A stretch of 64,000 nt of DNA from Streptomyces cyaneus (GTDB lineage Bacteria > Actinomycetota > Actinomycetes > Streptomycetales > Streptomycetaceae), in NCBI RefSeq assembly GCF_004028635.1, contig NZ_RQJW01000007.1:558001-622000 (forward strand), written 5' to 3'. Both the position numbers and the translations under genes were made by a program. The notes under the pieces are model-generated. The model did not search any database. It was not told the origin of the DNA and was given only the letters and a program-made list of their open reading frames with translations. Below, in pieces: positions 1 to 8,145 of this stretch (position 1 is the stretch's first letter; each line of letters opens with the position of its first letter).

Positions 1-15
1 AAGGCGCCATGAGAC

Positions 16-54
16 AGGCCCGAAGCCGCAAATCGAAGTTGCGGCTTCGGGCCT
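16..54. terminator. Intrinsic terminator hairpin
   Basis: A perfect 16-bp inverted repeat (arms 16-31 and 39-54, 7-nt loop) lies just downstream of the leftward membrane-protein gene that ends at 96. Long G/C stems without a U tract are usual terminators in Streptomyces. It may also serve a gene arriving from the left of the window. Confidence 0.75.
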
Positions 55-95
55 CGTCGTACCGTACCCAACGACACACACTGATCGCCGCAGAA

Positions 96-785
96 CTACG
101 CCTCCGTCGGCGGCCGCAGCACCAGCACCACTCCCGCGAGCACCGTCCACAACGCCATGAGCAGCACCGTCAGCCACGCGCTGAACGGCCCCGCCAGGCA
201 CAGCACCGCGATGACGAACCCGAACCAGGCCAGCCACTGCGGTACGGCACCGGTCGTGCGGGATGCCCGCCACACGGCGAACAGCAGCACCGCCGCGCCG
301 ACCATGGCCGCGACGGTCCCGGCGTAGGACACGTCCAGGAGCAGGAGGGCCACCGTTCCGGTACCCGGGGTCACCACGAACGCCTCCGTGTGGCTGGCCG
401 TGATGGCGTAGATGGCACCGGCGATCGTCGCGATCATCGTCAGTGCGACGAACAGGATGCCGCCCACGAGCACCAGGGACGACCGGCTCGCGGTGACGCG
501 GGCCAGGGCGGCCAGGAAGAACAGGAAGAGCAGCCCCGCGGCCAGCATCACCAGGGCCATGGCCTCGGTCAGGTCGCGGTTGCCTGCGTCCCGGTAGAAC
601 TCGACCGTCTCGCGCAGGCCGTTCCTGCCCTCGTAGTCCGGGCTGTTGCCGTATGTCACCACCAGGGCGACGAGCATCAGGGCGCCGGAGGCGATCCCGG
701 CGACACCCGGCCAGAAGATTCCTCGCGGCCTCACGCCCGGGGTGTGCGCCCTCGGTGGCGCCGGTCTCGTCGGGGTCGTAGTCAT
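96..785 (-). CDS. Six-helix membrane protein of unknown function
   Basis: A 229-residue protein with about six predicted membrane helices: roughly residues 25-45, 75-100, 105-130, 145-170, and two near the C-terminus. The N-terminus is Pro/Thr-rich and likely cytoplasmic. The ATG at 785 follows a GGGAGGG ribosome site, which fixes the start. I do not recognise a named family, and no catalytic motif is visible. It is downstream of the pirin gene in the same direction but a strong hairpin (845-880) separates them, so it is probably transcribed alone. The existence of the gene is well supported by coding bias; the function is unknown. Confidence 0.8.
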   Translation of the reverse strand: MTTTPTRPAPPRAHTPGVRPRGIFWPGVAGIASGALMLVALVVTYGNSPDYEGRNGLRETVEFYRDAGNRDLTEAMALVMLAAGLLFLFFLAALARVTASRSSLVLVGGILFVALTMIATIAGAIYAITASHTEAFVVTPGTGTVALLLLDVSYAGTVAAMVGAAVLLFAVWRASRTTGAVPQWLAWFGFVIAVLCLAGPFSAWLTVLLMALWTVLAGVVLVLRPPTEA

Positions 786-844
786 GTCGCCCTCCCACGC
801 GATGGAGTCACGTGAGGGTCCCGAAAGAGGACTCTTTTCCCATT

Positions 845-880
845 CTGCCCCTCCTGTCCCGCAGGAGACAGGAGGGGCAG
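845..880 (-). terminator. Terminator of the pirin gene
   Basis: A perfect 14-bp stem (845-858 with 867-880, 8-nt loop) sits 20 bp past the pirin stop codon, between two leftward genes. Confidence 0.75.
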
Positions 881-900
881 ACAGATGACCGGTTGCCGCT

Positions 901-1881
901 CTAGAGCTGGTCGGGGCCGCTCTCCGACATCCCGTGCACGGCTGGGATCGTCCCCAGCCTGCCCTTCTGGAAGTCCTCGAAGGCCTGCTGGAGTTCTTCC
1001 CGCGTGTTCATCACGAAGGGGCCGTAGTGGGCCATCGGCTCGCGGATCGGCTGTCCGCCCAGGAGGACGACCTCCAGGTCCGGCGTGTGGGAGTCCTGCT
1101 TCTCGTCCGCGCGCACGGTCAGGGAGCCGCCGCTGCCGAAGACCGCCGTCTGACCCAGCTGGACGGGACGGCGCTCCGCACCCACCGAGCCGCGGCCCGC
1201 GAGCACGTACGCGAGGCCGTTGAAGTCCTCGCGCCACGGCAGGGTGATCTCCGCACCCGGGGCGAGGGTCGCGTGGATCATCGTGATCGGGGTGTGGGTG
1301 ATACCGGGACCCTGGTGGCCGTCCAGTTCGCCGGCGATGACGCGCAGCAGGGCGCCGCCGTCGGGGGTGGTGAGCAGCTGGACGTTGCCGCCACGGATGT
1401 CCTGGTAGCGCGGCGCCATCATCTTGTCCTTGGCCGGGAGGTTCACCCACAGCTGCAGGCCGTGGAAGAGACCGCCGGACATGACGAGGGACTCCGGCGG
1501 AGCCTCGATGTGGAGGAGACCGCTGCCCGCGGTCATCCACTGCGTGTCGCCGTTGGTGATGGTGCCACCGCCGCCGTTGCTGTCCTGGTGGTCGAAGATC
1601 CCGTCGATGATGTACGTGACGGTCTCGAAGCCGCGGTGCGGGTGCCAGGGGGTGCCCTTGGGCTCGCCCGGCGCGTAGTCCACCTCGCCCATCTGGTCCA
1701 TCATGATGAACGGGTCCAGGTGGCGGTAGTTGATCCCGGCGAACGCACGGCGCACCGGGAAGCCCTCGCCCTCGAAACCGCTCGGCGCGGTCGTGACGGC
1801 GAGCACGGGACGGGCCACTGCCTCCGCGGGCGCGGCGACGCGCGGCAGCGTCAGCGGGTTCTCGACGGTCACTGCAGGCAT
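901..1881 (-). CDS. Pirin family protein
   Basis: A 326-residue cupin-fold protein of the pirin family. The N-terminal cupin carries the family motifs for metal binding: HLDPF near residue 55, HPHRGFETVTYI near 82-93, and a further His/Glu pair in HIEAPPE near 124. A second, degenerate cupin follows after about residue 180, as is usual. Family members bind iron or other metals; some have quercetinase activity or act as redox-sensing cofactors, and the sequence does not show which applies here. The ATG at 1881 follows an ideal AAGGAGG site. It is flanked by hairpins on both sides, suggesting a monocistronic unit. Confidence 0.93.
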   Translation of the reverse strand: MPAVTVENPLTLPRVAAPAEAVARPVLAVTTAPSGFEGEGFPVRRAFAGINYRHLDPFIMMDQMGEVDYAPGEPKGTPWHPHRGFETVTYIIDGIFDHQDSNGGGGTITNGDTQWMTAGSGLLHIEAPPESLVMSGGLFHGLQLWVNLPAKDKMMAPRYQDIRGGNVQLLTTPDGGALLRVIAGELDGHQGPGITHTPITMIHATLAPGAEITLPWREDFNGLAYVLAGRGSVGAERRPVQLGQTAVFGSGGSLTVRADEKQDSHTPDLEVVLLGGQPIREPMAHYGPFVMNTREELQQAFEDFQKGRLGTIPAVHGMSESGPDQL

Positions 1882-1977
1882 GTCGGTACCTCCTTGTGCG
1901 GCCAGTTTAGTTGAGCATTGAACTTCCTGCCACCCCTAACGGGAAAAGCGCGGCAGCCATTCCCGCCGGGTACAGGC

Positions 1978-2012
1978 CGAAGGCCGACACCCGAGGAGGG
2001 CGCCGGCCTTCG
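1978..2012 (-). terminator. Hairpin after the MFS exporter gene
   Basis: A 9-bp inverted repeat (1978-1986 and 2004-2012) lies between the stop of the leftward MFS gene (2075) and the pirin start. The stem is modest, so this is a plausible rather than strong terminator. Confidence 0.4.
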
Positions 2013-2074
2013 TCACAAGGACCCGGTTCTTGCAGGAACGGCTCAGTGTTTCAGGTGGAGCCGGGACAGGGGGG

Positions 2075-3586
2075 TCAGACGACCAGTTCGCGCTGCTCCT
2101 CGGCGGTACGGGCCGCCTCCTGCGGCTTGCGCCGGTCGTCCCGCATCACCAGCGTCGCCAGCAGCGCCGCCGCCAGGACACCGATCGCGCTGACCGTGAA
2201 GGTGGTGGACATCGAGGCGGTGAAGGCCTCGCGGGCCGCCGCGACCAGACCGGCGTCGCCGCCGGCCACCGCACCGGCGATCGAGTGCTTCGCCTCGTCC
2301 GGCGTCCCCTCGGGCATCCGGTCCGCGAAGCCGCTCGACAGCAGCGAGCCCAGGATCGCGATGCCCAGCGCGGTGCCGGCCTGCTGGATGGTGTCGTTCA
2401 GGGCCGAGCCGACGCCCGCCTTGTCCTCGGGGATGGTGCCCATCAGCGCGCCGACCGCGGCCGGCATCGCCAGACCCGCGCCGAGGCCGAGGAGACCGAG
2501 CGCCACCGCCGGGACCGTGAAGCCGGAGTCCGCCGAGACCGTGGCGAGCAGGGTGAAGCAGGCCACCATCACCAGCATGCCCGCGAGGATCACCCACCGG
2601 TTGCCGTACTTCGCGGCGAGCTTGACGCCCACGCCGTTGCCGAGCAGGGCGGTGACCGCCAGCGGCAGGAAGGCGAGGCCGGCCTTGATCGGCGAGTAGC
2701 CGAGCACGAACTGCAGGTACTGCGTGAGGACCAGCAGCAGACCGCCGTTGCCGATCTGGACGAGGGCCAGGGAGAGCGAACCGCCGCTGAAGTTGCGGTG
2801 CTTGAACAGGACCAGCGGGACCATGGGGGACTTGGTGACGTTCTCCCAGACCACGAACCCGGCCAGCGAGGCGAGCGCGACCACCAGGGTGATCGTGGAG
2901 CGGCCACCCAGCGCACCGTGCTGCGGGAGCTCGATGATCCACCAGACCAGGGCCGTCATCCCGACCGCCGAGAGCACCGCGCCCAGCGGGTCGGCCTTCT
3001 GCCAGGGCGCCCTGGACTCCGGCATCAGCGTGAGACCGGCGACGATCGCGAGCGCCACGATGGGGACGTTGATGAAGAAGATCGACTGCCAGGAGAAGTG
3101 GTCGATCAGGACACCACCCAGCACCGGGCTGCCCACCAGGCCGAGCATCGACACCGAGCTCCAGGCCGCCATCGCCTTGCCGCGCTCGTCCTCGTCGAAG
3201 ACGGTGATCAGGATCGACAGGGTCGAGGGCATGATCAGCGCCCCGCCGACACCCATCGCGACGCGCACGGCGATCACCTCGCCAGGGCTGGTGCACCAGG
3301 TCGCGGCCAGCGAGGCCGCCCCGAAGAGCAGGAGCCCGATCAGCATCACCTTCCGGCGCCCGAACCGGTCGCCCAGGCTGCCGGAGGTGAGCAGGAGGCC
3401 GGCGAAGACCAGGATGTAGGAGTCCAGGATCCACTGGGTGTCCTGGGCGCTCGCCCCGATGTCCTCGGTCATCACGGGCACCGCGACGGTCAGCGCCATG
3501 CTGTCGACGACCAGCACCAGCGTGCTCAGGCAGAGCACGATCAGGATCCACCAGCGGCGTGGATCGCGAGTTCCCTTGACGTCCAT
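2075..3586 (-). CDS. MFS drug exporter, DHA2 (14-helix) family
   Basis: A 503-residue major facilitator transporter. It starts with MDVKGTRDPRRWWILIVLCL and keeps the DHA2 signatures: an acidic residue in helix 1 (LVVDSMALTVAVP), the loop 2-3 motif GSLGDRFGRRK, and motif C-like LGLVGSPVLGG in helix 5, typical of proton-coupled drug antiporters. Length and the extra helix pair fit the QacA/EmrB group. The ATG at 3586 follows GGAGGGG; the longer open frame upstream would run through the operator region. It is divergent from a TetR gene across a palindrome-rich 177-bp gap, so it is very probably repressed by that TetR. The substrate cannot be told from sequence. Confidence 0.93.
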   Translation of the reverse strand: MDVKGTRDPRRWWILIVLCLSTLVLVVDSMALTVAVPVMTEDIGASAQDTQWILDSYILVFAGLLLTSGSLGDRFGRRKVMLIGLLLFGAASLAATWCTSPGEVIAVRVAMGVGGALIMPSTLSILITVFDEDERGKAMAAWSSVSMLGLVGSPVLGGVLIDHFSWQSIFFINVPIVALAIVAGLTLMPESRAPWQKADPLGAVLSAVGMTALVWWIIELPQHGALGGRSTITLVVALASLAGFVVWENVTKSPMVPLVLFKHRNFSGGSLSLALVQIGNGGLLLVLTQYLQFVLGYSPIKAGLAFLPLAVTALLGNGVGVKLAAKYGNRWVILAGMLVMVACFTLLATVSADSGFTVPAVALGLLGLGAGLAMPAAVGALMGTIPEDKAGVGSALNDTIQQAGTALGIAILGSLLSSGFADRMPEGTPDEAKHSIAGAVAGGDAGLVAAAREAFTASMSTTFTVSAIGVLAAALLATLVMRDDRRKPQEAARTAEEQRELVV

Positions 3587-3608
3587 GACAGTTCCCCTCC
3601 GGCTTCGT

Positions 3609-3702
3609 GAACACCGTTCCTTCGTTGCGAACACTGTACGCACAACGGAACGGTGTTCGCAACCATCGATTCCTGTACGCTGAATGCGAACGATGTACGC
3701 AC
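3609..3702. promoter_or_regulatory. Divergent promoter with clustered TetR-type operators
   Basis: The gap between the exporter and its TetR gene holds several related palindromes. A perfect 12-bp inverted repeat has arms at 3609-3620 and 3647-3658. Inside it, 3627-3641 is a near-palindrome of the form GCGnACAnTGTnCGC. A second related site lies at 3686-3700 (GCGAACGATGTACGC), and a half site TGTACGC ends at 3680. The layout suggests two or more repressor dimers covering both promoters. Confidence 0.7.
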
Positions 3703-3763
3703 CCGCGGCAGCCTTACGCAGCGCAGCCCGGCCCCGCCCGCAGAAGCCCCCGAAGGAGCCTCG

Positions 3764-4510
3764 ATGGCCGCCAAGACGACGAAGCCGAGCCCCATCCCCT
3801 CCGTCTGGGCCCGCCCCCAGCGCGAGCAGGACCAGCCCACGCTCAACCGCGCCACGATCGTGCGCGAGGCGATCGTCATGCTGGACGCGGAGGGCGTCGA
3901 GGCGCTGAGCATGCGCAAGCTCGCCACTCGCCTGAACGCGGGCGCGGCCTCCCTCTACCGGCACGTCGCCACCAAGGACGAGCTGATGGAGCTGGCCGTC
4001 GACGAGGTCGCCGCCGAGATCCACGTACCGCCGGCGGACAGCCCCGACTGGCGCGCGGCCGTCAGCGAGGCCGCGCACTCCTTCCGTACGACGGCCCTAC
4101 GGCACCCGTGGCTGGGTTCGGTCCTCGGCCAGGCGGGCCTCGCCTATCTGGGCCCCAACCTGATGTCGTACTCGGAGCGCCTGGCGGCCCTGTTCACGGC
4201 CGCGGGATTCCCGGATCCCACGGGCGCGATCGACGCCGTGTTGTCGTACGTGATCGGCATGAGCACCACCGAGGCCGCCTGGCTCAGCACGGTCGCCCGC
4301 TCCGGGGAGTCCGAGGCCGACTTCATCGCACGGCTGCTGCCCGCGGCCCAGCAGGCGGTGGCGGAGCACGAACACCTGGCGAAGGGCTACGCCGAGACGG
4401 AGGAGGCCGCCACCACGGACCCGGCCGCCATGCGGGACGCGAAGTTCGCAGCGGCTTTGGAGATCGTGCTCGATGGGCTGACCCTGCGCCTCAAAGCAAC
4501 GGGATCCTGA
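3764..4510 (+). CDS. TetR family repressor of the adjacent exporter
   Basis: A 248-residue regulator. Residues about 28-75 form the TetR helix-turn-helix (RATIVREAIVMLDAEGVEAL followed by SMRKLATRLNAGAASLYRHV). The long helical C-terminal half resembles the TetR-class ligand-binding domain of drug-sensing repressors. The ATG at 3764 is preceded by GAAGGAG at suitable spacing. The gene is divergent from the MFS exporter, the classical arrangement for substrate-inducible drug efflux, and probably also represses itself through the shared operators. The ligand is unknown. Confidence 0.92.
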   Translation: MAAKTTKPSPIPSVWARPQREQDQPTLNRATIVREAIVMLDAEGVEALSMRKLATRLNAGAASLYRHVATKDELMELAVDEVAAEIHVPPADSPDWRAAVSEAAHSFRTTALRHPWLGSVLGQAGLAYLGPNLMSYSERLAALFTAAGFPDPTGAIDAVLSYVIGMSTTEAAWLSTVARSGESEADFIARLLPAAQQAVAEHEHLAKGYAETEEAATTDPAAMRDAKFAAALEIVLDGLTLRLKATGS

Positions 4511-4517
4511 ACGCCCC

Positions 4518-4560
4518 AGGGGCGCGGGGAACCGCGCGACCAGCCACGACGAACCCGCAG
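4518..4560 (+). repeat. Streptomyces-type dispersed intergenic repeat, copy 1
   Basis: The segment starting AGGGGCGCGGGGAACCGCGC matches, in inverted orientation, the element at 49951-49987. From memory this GGGGCGCGGGGAACTGCGCGAC family is abundant between genes in Streptomyces. It sits between convergent genes and may act as a terminator. Confidence 0.65.
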
Positions 4561-4595
4561 CCGCCACACAACCCGTCCCGGCACCCCGCTAGGCG

Positions 4596-5069
4596 CTACC
4601 CATACATCCGCCGCATCGCGAACTCGACCATCTGCTCCACGGCCTTCGCGTCGAACACCATCCGGTGCTCGCCCTCCATGTCCAGGACGAAGCCGTAGCC
4701 GGTCGGCAGCAGGTCGATCACCTCGGCGCCGGTGATGACGAAGTACTTGGACTCCTTGCCCGCGTACCGCCGCAGCTCCTTGAGCGAGGTGAACATCGGG
4801 ATCACCGGCTGCTGGGTGTTGTGCAGGGCGAGGAAGCCGGGGTTGTCGCCGCGCGGGCAGTAGACCTTCGACGTGGCGAAGACCTGCTGGAAGTCCTCGG
4901 CGGACATCTGCCCGGTGGTGAAGGCCCGCACCGCGTCCGCGAGCGAGGGCGGGGACGGCTCGGGGTAGAGCGGTGGCTGCTGGCCGTACCCGCCGACGCC
5001 GCCGGCCATGGGCTGCTGCGGCGGGGCGTACCCCTGCTGTGCACCGACGTTCTGGTCGTAGCCGTACAT
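4596..5069 (-). CDS. SseB-like domain protein
   Basis: A 157-residue protein with a Gly/Gln/Pro/Tyr-rich N-terminal tail (about 45 residues) followed by an SseB-type domain. That domain is a small alpha/beta module found widely in actinobacteria and named after an enterobacterial secretion protein, with no established role outside it. Visible features include VYCPRGDNPGFLALH, IPMFTSLKELRRYAG and the C-terminal FVLDMEGEHRMVFD. There is no signal peptide, so it should be cytoplasmic. The ATG at 5069 gives the typical length. It is convergent with the TetR gene and divergent from the dioxygenase gene. Confidence 0.75.
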   Translation of the reverse strand: MYGYDQNVGAQQGYAPPQQPMAGGVGGYGQQPPLYPEPSPPSLADAVRAFTTGQMSAEDFQQVFATSKVYCPRGDNPGFLALHNTQQPVIPMFTSLKELRRYAGKESKYFVITGAEVIDLLPTGYGFVLDMEGEHRMVFDAKAVEQMVEFAMRRMYG

Positions 5070-5228
5070 GGGCGCAAGCGTACCGAGAGCGCGGGGACGG
5101 CGGGCCGGTACGGGGGACCAGTACGGGAGGAGGGGAACGGGAGGCCGGAACGGGGCCCTGGCAAACCGACAGCGACTCGACAGCGACTGGCCTGGTTTCC
5201 GACAGCTGCCCTTCATTAGCGTCTGACC

Positions 5229-6050
5229 ATGAGCCGACATCACGACGACGAGGTCCACGAGCACGACCGAGGGCTCTCGTACGACCTTCCCGTCCTCGCC
5301 CGCCGCCGGATGATCCGGCTCATGGCGGGCGCGAGCCTGATTCCGCTGGTGGGCTGCACCTCCGAGGAGGAGACCTCGACGTCGTCCTCGGCGCCCTCCT
5401 CTGCCTCCTCGTCCGCCGAGTGCGCCACCATCCCCGACGAGACCGCCGGCCCCTTCCCCGGCGACGGTTCGAACGGCGTGAACGTCCTGAAGGAGAGCGG
5501 TGTCGTGCGCAGCGACATCACCTCCAGCTTCGGTGACTCCGCGGGCGGCACCGCCGAGGGCGTCCCCCTGACCGTCACCCTCACGGTCGTGGACGCCGCC
5601 TCCGGCTGCGGGACGCCGAAGAAGGGCGCCGCCGTCTACCTCTGGCACTGCGACCGTGAGGGCGACTACTCCCTGTACTCCGAGGGCGTCACGGACGAGA
5701 ACTATCTGCGCGGCGTCCAGGAGACCGACGACAAGGGCCGGGTCACCTTCAAGAGCATCTTCCCGGGCTGCTACACGGGCCGCTGGCCGCACATCCACTT
5801 CGAGGTCTACGGCAGCCTGGCCGACGCCACGGCGGCGACCTCCATCACCAACACCTCACAGCTCGCCTTCCCGAAGGACGTCTGCGACACGGTGTACGCC
5901 ACGGACGGCTACAGCCGGAGCGTGACGAACCTGAGCGAGCTGTCCCTGGAGACGGACGGCATTTTCAGCGACGGCTACGACCAGCAGATGGCCGCCATGA
6001 AGGGGAGCGCGGCGGAGGGATACACGGCGACGCTGACGGTTCCGGTGTGA
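5229..6050 (+). CDS. Tat-exported lipoprotein intradiol ring-cleavage dioxygenase
   Basis: A 273-residue protein. Residues about 25-45 are a twin-arginine signal (ARRRMIRLMAGASLIP) ending in the lipobox LVGC, so the mature enzyme should be anchored outside the membrane. A Ser-rich linker follows. The catalytic domain keeps the Fe(III) pattern of intradiol dioxygenases: the Tyr in GDYSLY, the Tyr in CYTGRWPHIHF and the two His of that same motif; WHCDREG is also characteristic. Relatives cleave catechol, protocatechuate or hydroxyquinol. An extracytoplasmic form suggests action on plant- or soil-derived aromatics, which is inference. It is divergent from the SseB-like gene. Confidence 0.9.
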   Translation: MSRHHDDEVHEHDRGLSYDLPVLARRRMIRLMAGASLIPLVGCTSEEETSTSSSAPSSASSSAECATIPDETAGPFPGDGSNGVNVLKESGVVRSDITSSFGDSAGGTAEGVPLTVTLTVVDAASGCGTPKKGAAVYLWHCDREGDYSLYSEGVTDENYLRGVQETDDKGRVTFKSIFPGCYTGRWPHIHFEVYGSLADATAATSITNTSQLAFPKDVCDTVYATDGYSRSVTNLSELSLETDGIFSDGYDQQMAAMKGSAAEGYTATLTVPV

Positions 6051-6085
6051 CCTGTCACAGATTGCGGATCGGGGTTGCGTCTTAT

Positions 6086-6097
6086 TACTGGCGGGTA
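6086..6097 (+). promoter_or_regulatory. Candidate operator upstream of the acyl-CoA dehydrogenase
   Basis: The sequence TACTGGCGGGTA is a partial palindrome located 88 bp before the FadE start, in an AT-richer segment that could hold the promoter (TTGCGT at 6075, TAGCAT at 6096, though the 15-nt spacer is short). A fatty-acid-responsive regulator is a reasonable guess, but I cannot name one. Confidence 0.35.
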
Positions 6098-6184
6098 GCA
6101 TCATCGTAGCTACTTGTTGGTACGTGAACTAGCGCGAGGATGCACACCCAGTGCCTCGCCGATCTCTCTAACGGAGCCGTCGCC

Positions 6185-8011
6185 ATGGGGCACTACAAGT
6201 CGAATCTCCGCGACATCGAGTTCAACCTCTTCGAAGTACTCGGGCGCGACAAGCTGTACGGCACCGGCCCGTTCGAGGAGATGGACACCGAGACCGCGAA
6301 GAGCATCCTCGAGGAGCTGACCCGCCTCGCGGAGAACGAGCTGGCGGAGTCCTTCGCGGACGCCGACCGCAACCCGCCGGTCTTCGACCCCGAGACGAAC
6401 ACCGCGCCGGTCCCGGCGTCCTTCAAGAAGAGCTACAAGGCCTTCATGGACTCCGAGTACTGGCGCCTCGGCCTGCCCGAGGGGATCGGCGGCACCACGG
6501 CTCCGCCGTCCCTGATCTGGTCGTACGCGGAGCTGATCCTCGGCTCGAACCCGGCCGTGTGGATGTACTCCTCCGGCCCGGCGTTCGCCGGGATCCTCTA
6601 CGACGAGGGCAACGACGTCCAGAAGAAGATCGCCCAGATCGCCGTCGAGCGGACCTGGGGCTCCACCATGGTGCTGACCGAGCCGGACGCCGGCTCGGAC
6701 GTCGGCGCCGGTCGCACCAAGGCGGTCCAGCAGGAGGACGGCTCCTGGCACATCGAGGGCGTGAAGCGCTTCATCACCTCCGGTGAGCACGACATGGAGG
6801 AGAACATCCTTCACTACGTGCTCGCCCGCCCCGAGGGCCACGGCCCCGGCACCAAGGGCCTGTCGCTCTTCCTCGTCCCGAAGTACCTCTTCGACTTCGA
6901 GACCGGCGAGCTGGGCGAGCGCAACGGCGTCTACGCCACGAACGTCGAGCACAAGATGGGCCTGAAGGCCTCCAACACCTGCGAGATGACCTTCGGCGAC
7001 CAGCACCCCGCCAAGGGCTGGCTGATCGGCGACAAGCACGACGGCATCCGCCAGATGTTCCGCATCATCGAGTTCGCCCGCATGATGGTCGGCACGAAGG
7101 CGATCTCCACGCTGTCGACGGGCTACCTGAACGCGCTGGAGTACGCCAAGGAGCGCGTCCAGGGTCCGGACCTCGCGAACTTCATGGACAAGACCGCGCC
7201 CAAGGTCACCATCACCCACCACCCTGACGTGCGCCGCTCGCTGATGACGCAGAAGGCGTACGCGGAGGGCATGCGCGCGCTGGTCCTCTACACGGCCTCG
7301 ATCCAGGACGCGATCCAGGTCAAGGAGACGGCCGGCGAGGACGCCAAGGCCGAGCACGCGCTCAACGACCTGCTCCTGCCGATCGTCAAGGGCTACGGCT
7401 CCGAGAAGGGCTACGAACAGCTCGCCCAGTCGCTGCAGACCTTCGGCGGCTCCGGCTTCCTGCAGGAGTACCCGATCGAGCAGTACATCCGCGACGCCAA
7501 GATCGACACCCTGTACGAGGGCACGACCGCGATCCAGGGCCAGGACTTCTTCTTCCGGAAGATCGTCCGCAACCAGGGCGCCGCGCTGAACTCGCTCGCC
7601 GAGGACATCAAGAAGTTCCTGGCACTCGGTGAGGGCGGCGAGGAGCTGGCCGGCGCCCGCGAGCACCTCGCGAAGGCGGCCGTCGAGCTGGAGGCGATCG
7701 TCGGTCTGATGCTGACCGACCTCGCGGCCACCGAGTCGGACGTCAAGAACATCTACAAGGTGGGTCTGAACACCACCCGCCTGCTGATGGCCTCCGGTGA
7801 CGTCGTCGTCGGCTACCTGCTCCTCAAGGGTGCCGCGGTCGCCGCCGAGAAGCTTCAGACGGCCTCCGCGAAGGACAAGGCGTTCTACACGGGCAAGATC
7901 GCGGCGGCGAAGTTCTTCGCGGCCAACGTCCTGCCGGGCGTCACCGGTGCGCGCAAGCTCGCCGAGAACATCGACCTGGACCTGATGGAGCTGGACGAGG
8001 CGGCGTTCTAA
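6185..8011 (+). CDS. FadE5-like acyl-CoA dehydrogenase
   Basis: A 608-residue acyl-CoA dehydrogenase of the long subfamily related to mycobacterial FadE5. It oxidises acyl-CoA thioesters to trans-2-enoyl-CoA with FAD, the first step of beta-oxidation. Features are the MGHYKSNLRDIEFNLFEV N-terminus, the middle-domain GSTMVLTEPDAGSDVGAG flavin/substrate motif, TLYEGTTAIQGQDFFFRK with the likely catalytic Glu, and an extra C-terminal helical domain of about 130 residues typical of this long form. A frame 15 codons longer opens at 6140, but the ATG at 6185 matches the family N-terminus and follows ACGGAG. A strong terminator follows, so it is probably monocistronic. Confidence 0.94.
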   Translation: MGHYKSNLRDIEFNLFEVLGRDKLYGTGPFEEMDTETAKSILEELTRLAENELAESFADADRNPPVFDPETNTAPVPASFKKSYKAFMDSEYWRLGLPEGIGGTTAPPSLIWSYAELILGSNPAVWMYSSGPAFAGILYDEGNDVQKKIAQIAVERTWGSTMVLTEPDAGSDVGAGRTKAVQQEDGSWHIEGVKRFITSGEHDMEENILHYVLARPEGHGPGTKGLSLFLVPKYLFDFETGELGERNGVYATNVEHKMGLKASNTCEMTFGDQHPAKGWLIGDKHDGIRQMFRIIEFARMMVGTKAISTLSTGYLNALEYAKERVQGPDLANFMDKTAPKVTITHHPDVRRSLMTQKAYAEGMRALVLYTASIQDAIQVKETAGEDAKAEHALNDLLLPIVKGYGSEKGYEQLAQSLQTFGGSGFLQEYPIEQYIRDAKIDTLYEGTTAIQGQDFFFRKIVRNQGAALNSLAEDIKKFLALGEGGEELAGAREHLAKAAVELEAIVGLMLTDLAATESDVKNIYKVGLNTTRLLMASGDVVVGYLLLKGAAVAAEKLQTASAKDKAFYTGKIAAAKFFAANVLPGVTGARKLAENIDLDLMELDEAAF

Positions 8012-8086
8012 CCGGACGAGGCGGCGTTCCAACCGCTCGTTCCGGCCACTCGTTCCACTCACTCACGGACAATCCACATCGCCCTC

Positions 8087-8125
8087 ACGAGGGCCCGCTC
8101 CCCATCACCGGGAGCGGGCCCTCGT
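8087..8125 (+). terminator. Terminator of the acyl-CoA dehydrogenase gene
   Basis: A perfect 16-bp stem (8087-8102 with 8110-8125, 7-nt loop) lies 76 bp after the FadE stop and 20 bp before the next start. Confidence 0.8.
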
Positions 8126-8145
8126 ACGTCGTTAAGGTGAACCCC

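Noticed and set aside
6140..6184. Fifteen-codon N-terminal extension of FadE (MHTQCLADLSNG...)
   Set aside because: The family N-terminus and the ribosome site fit the ATG at 6185; the extension is not conserved-looking.
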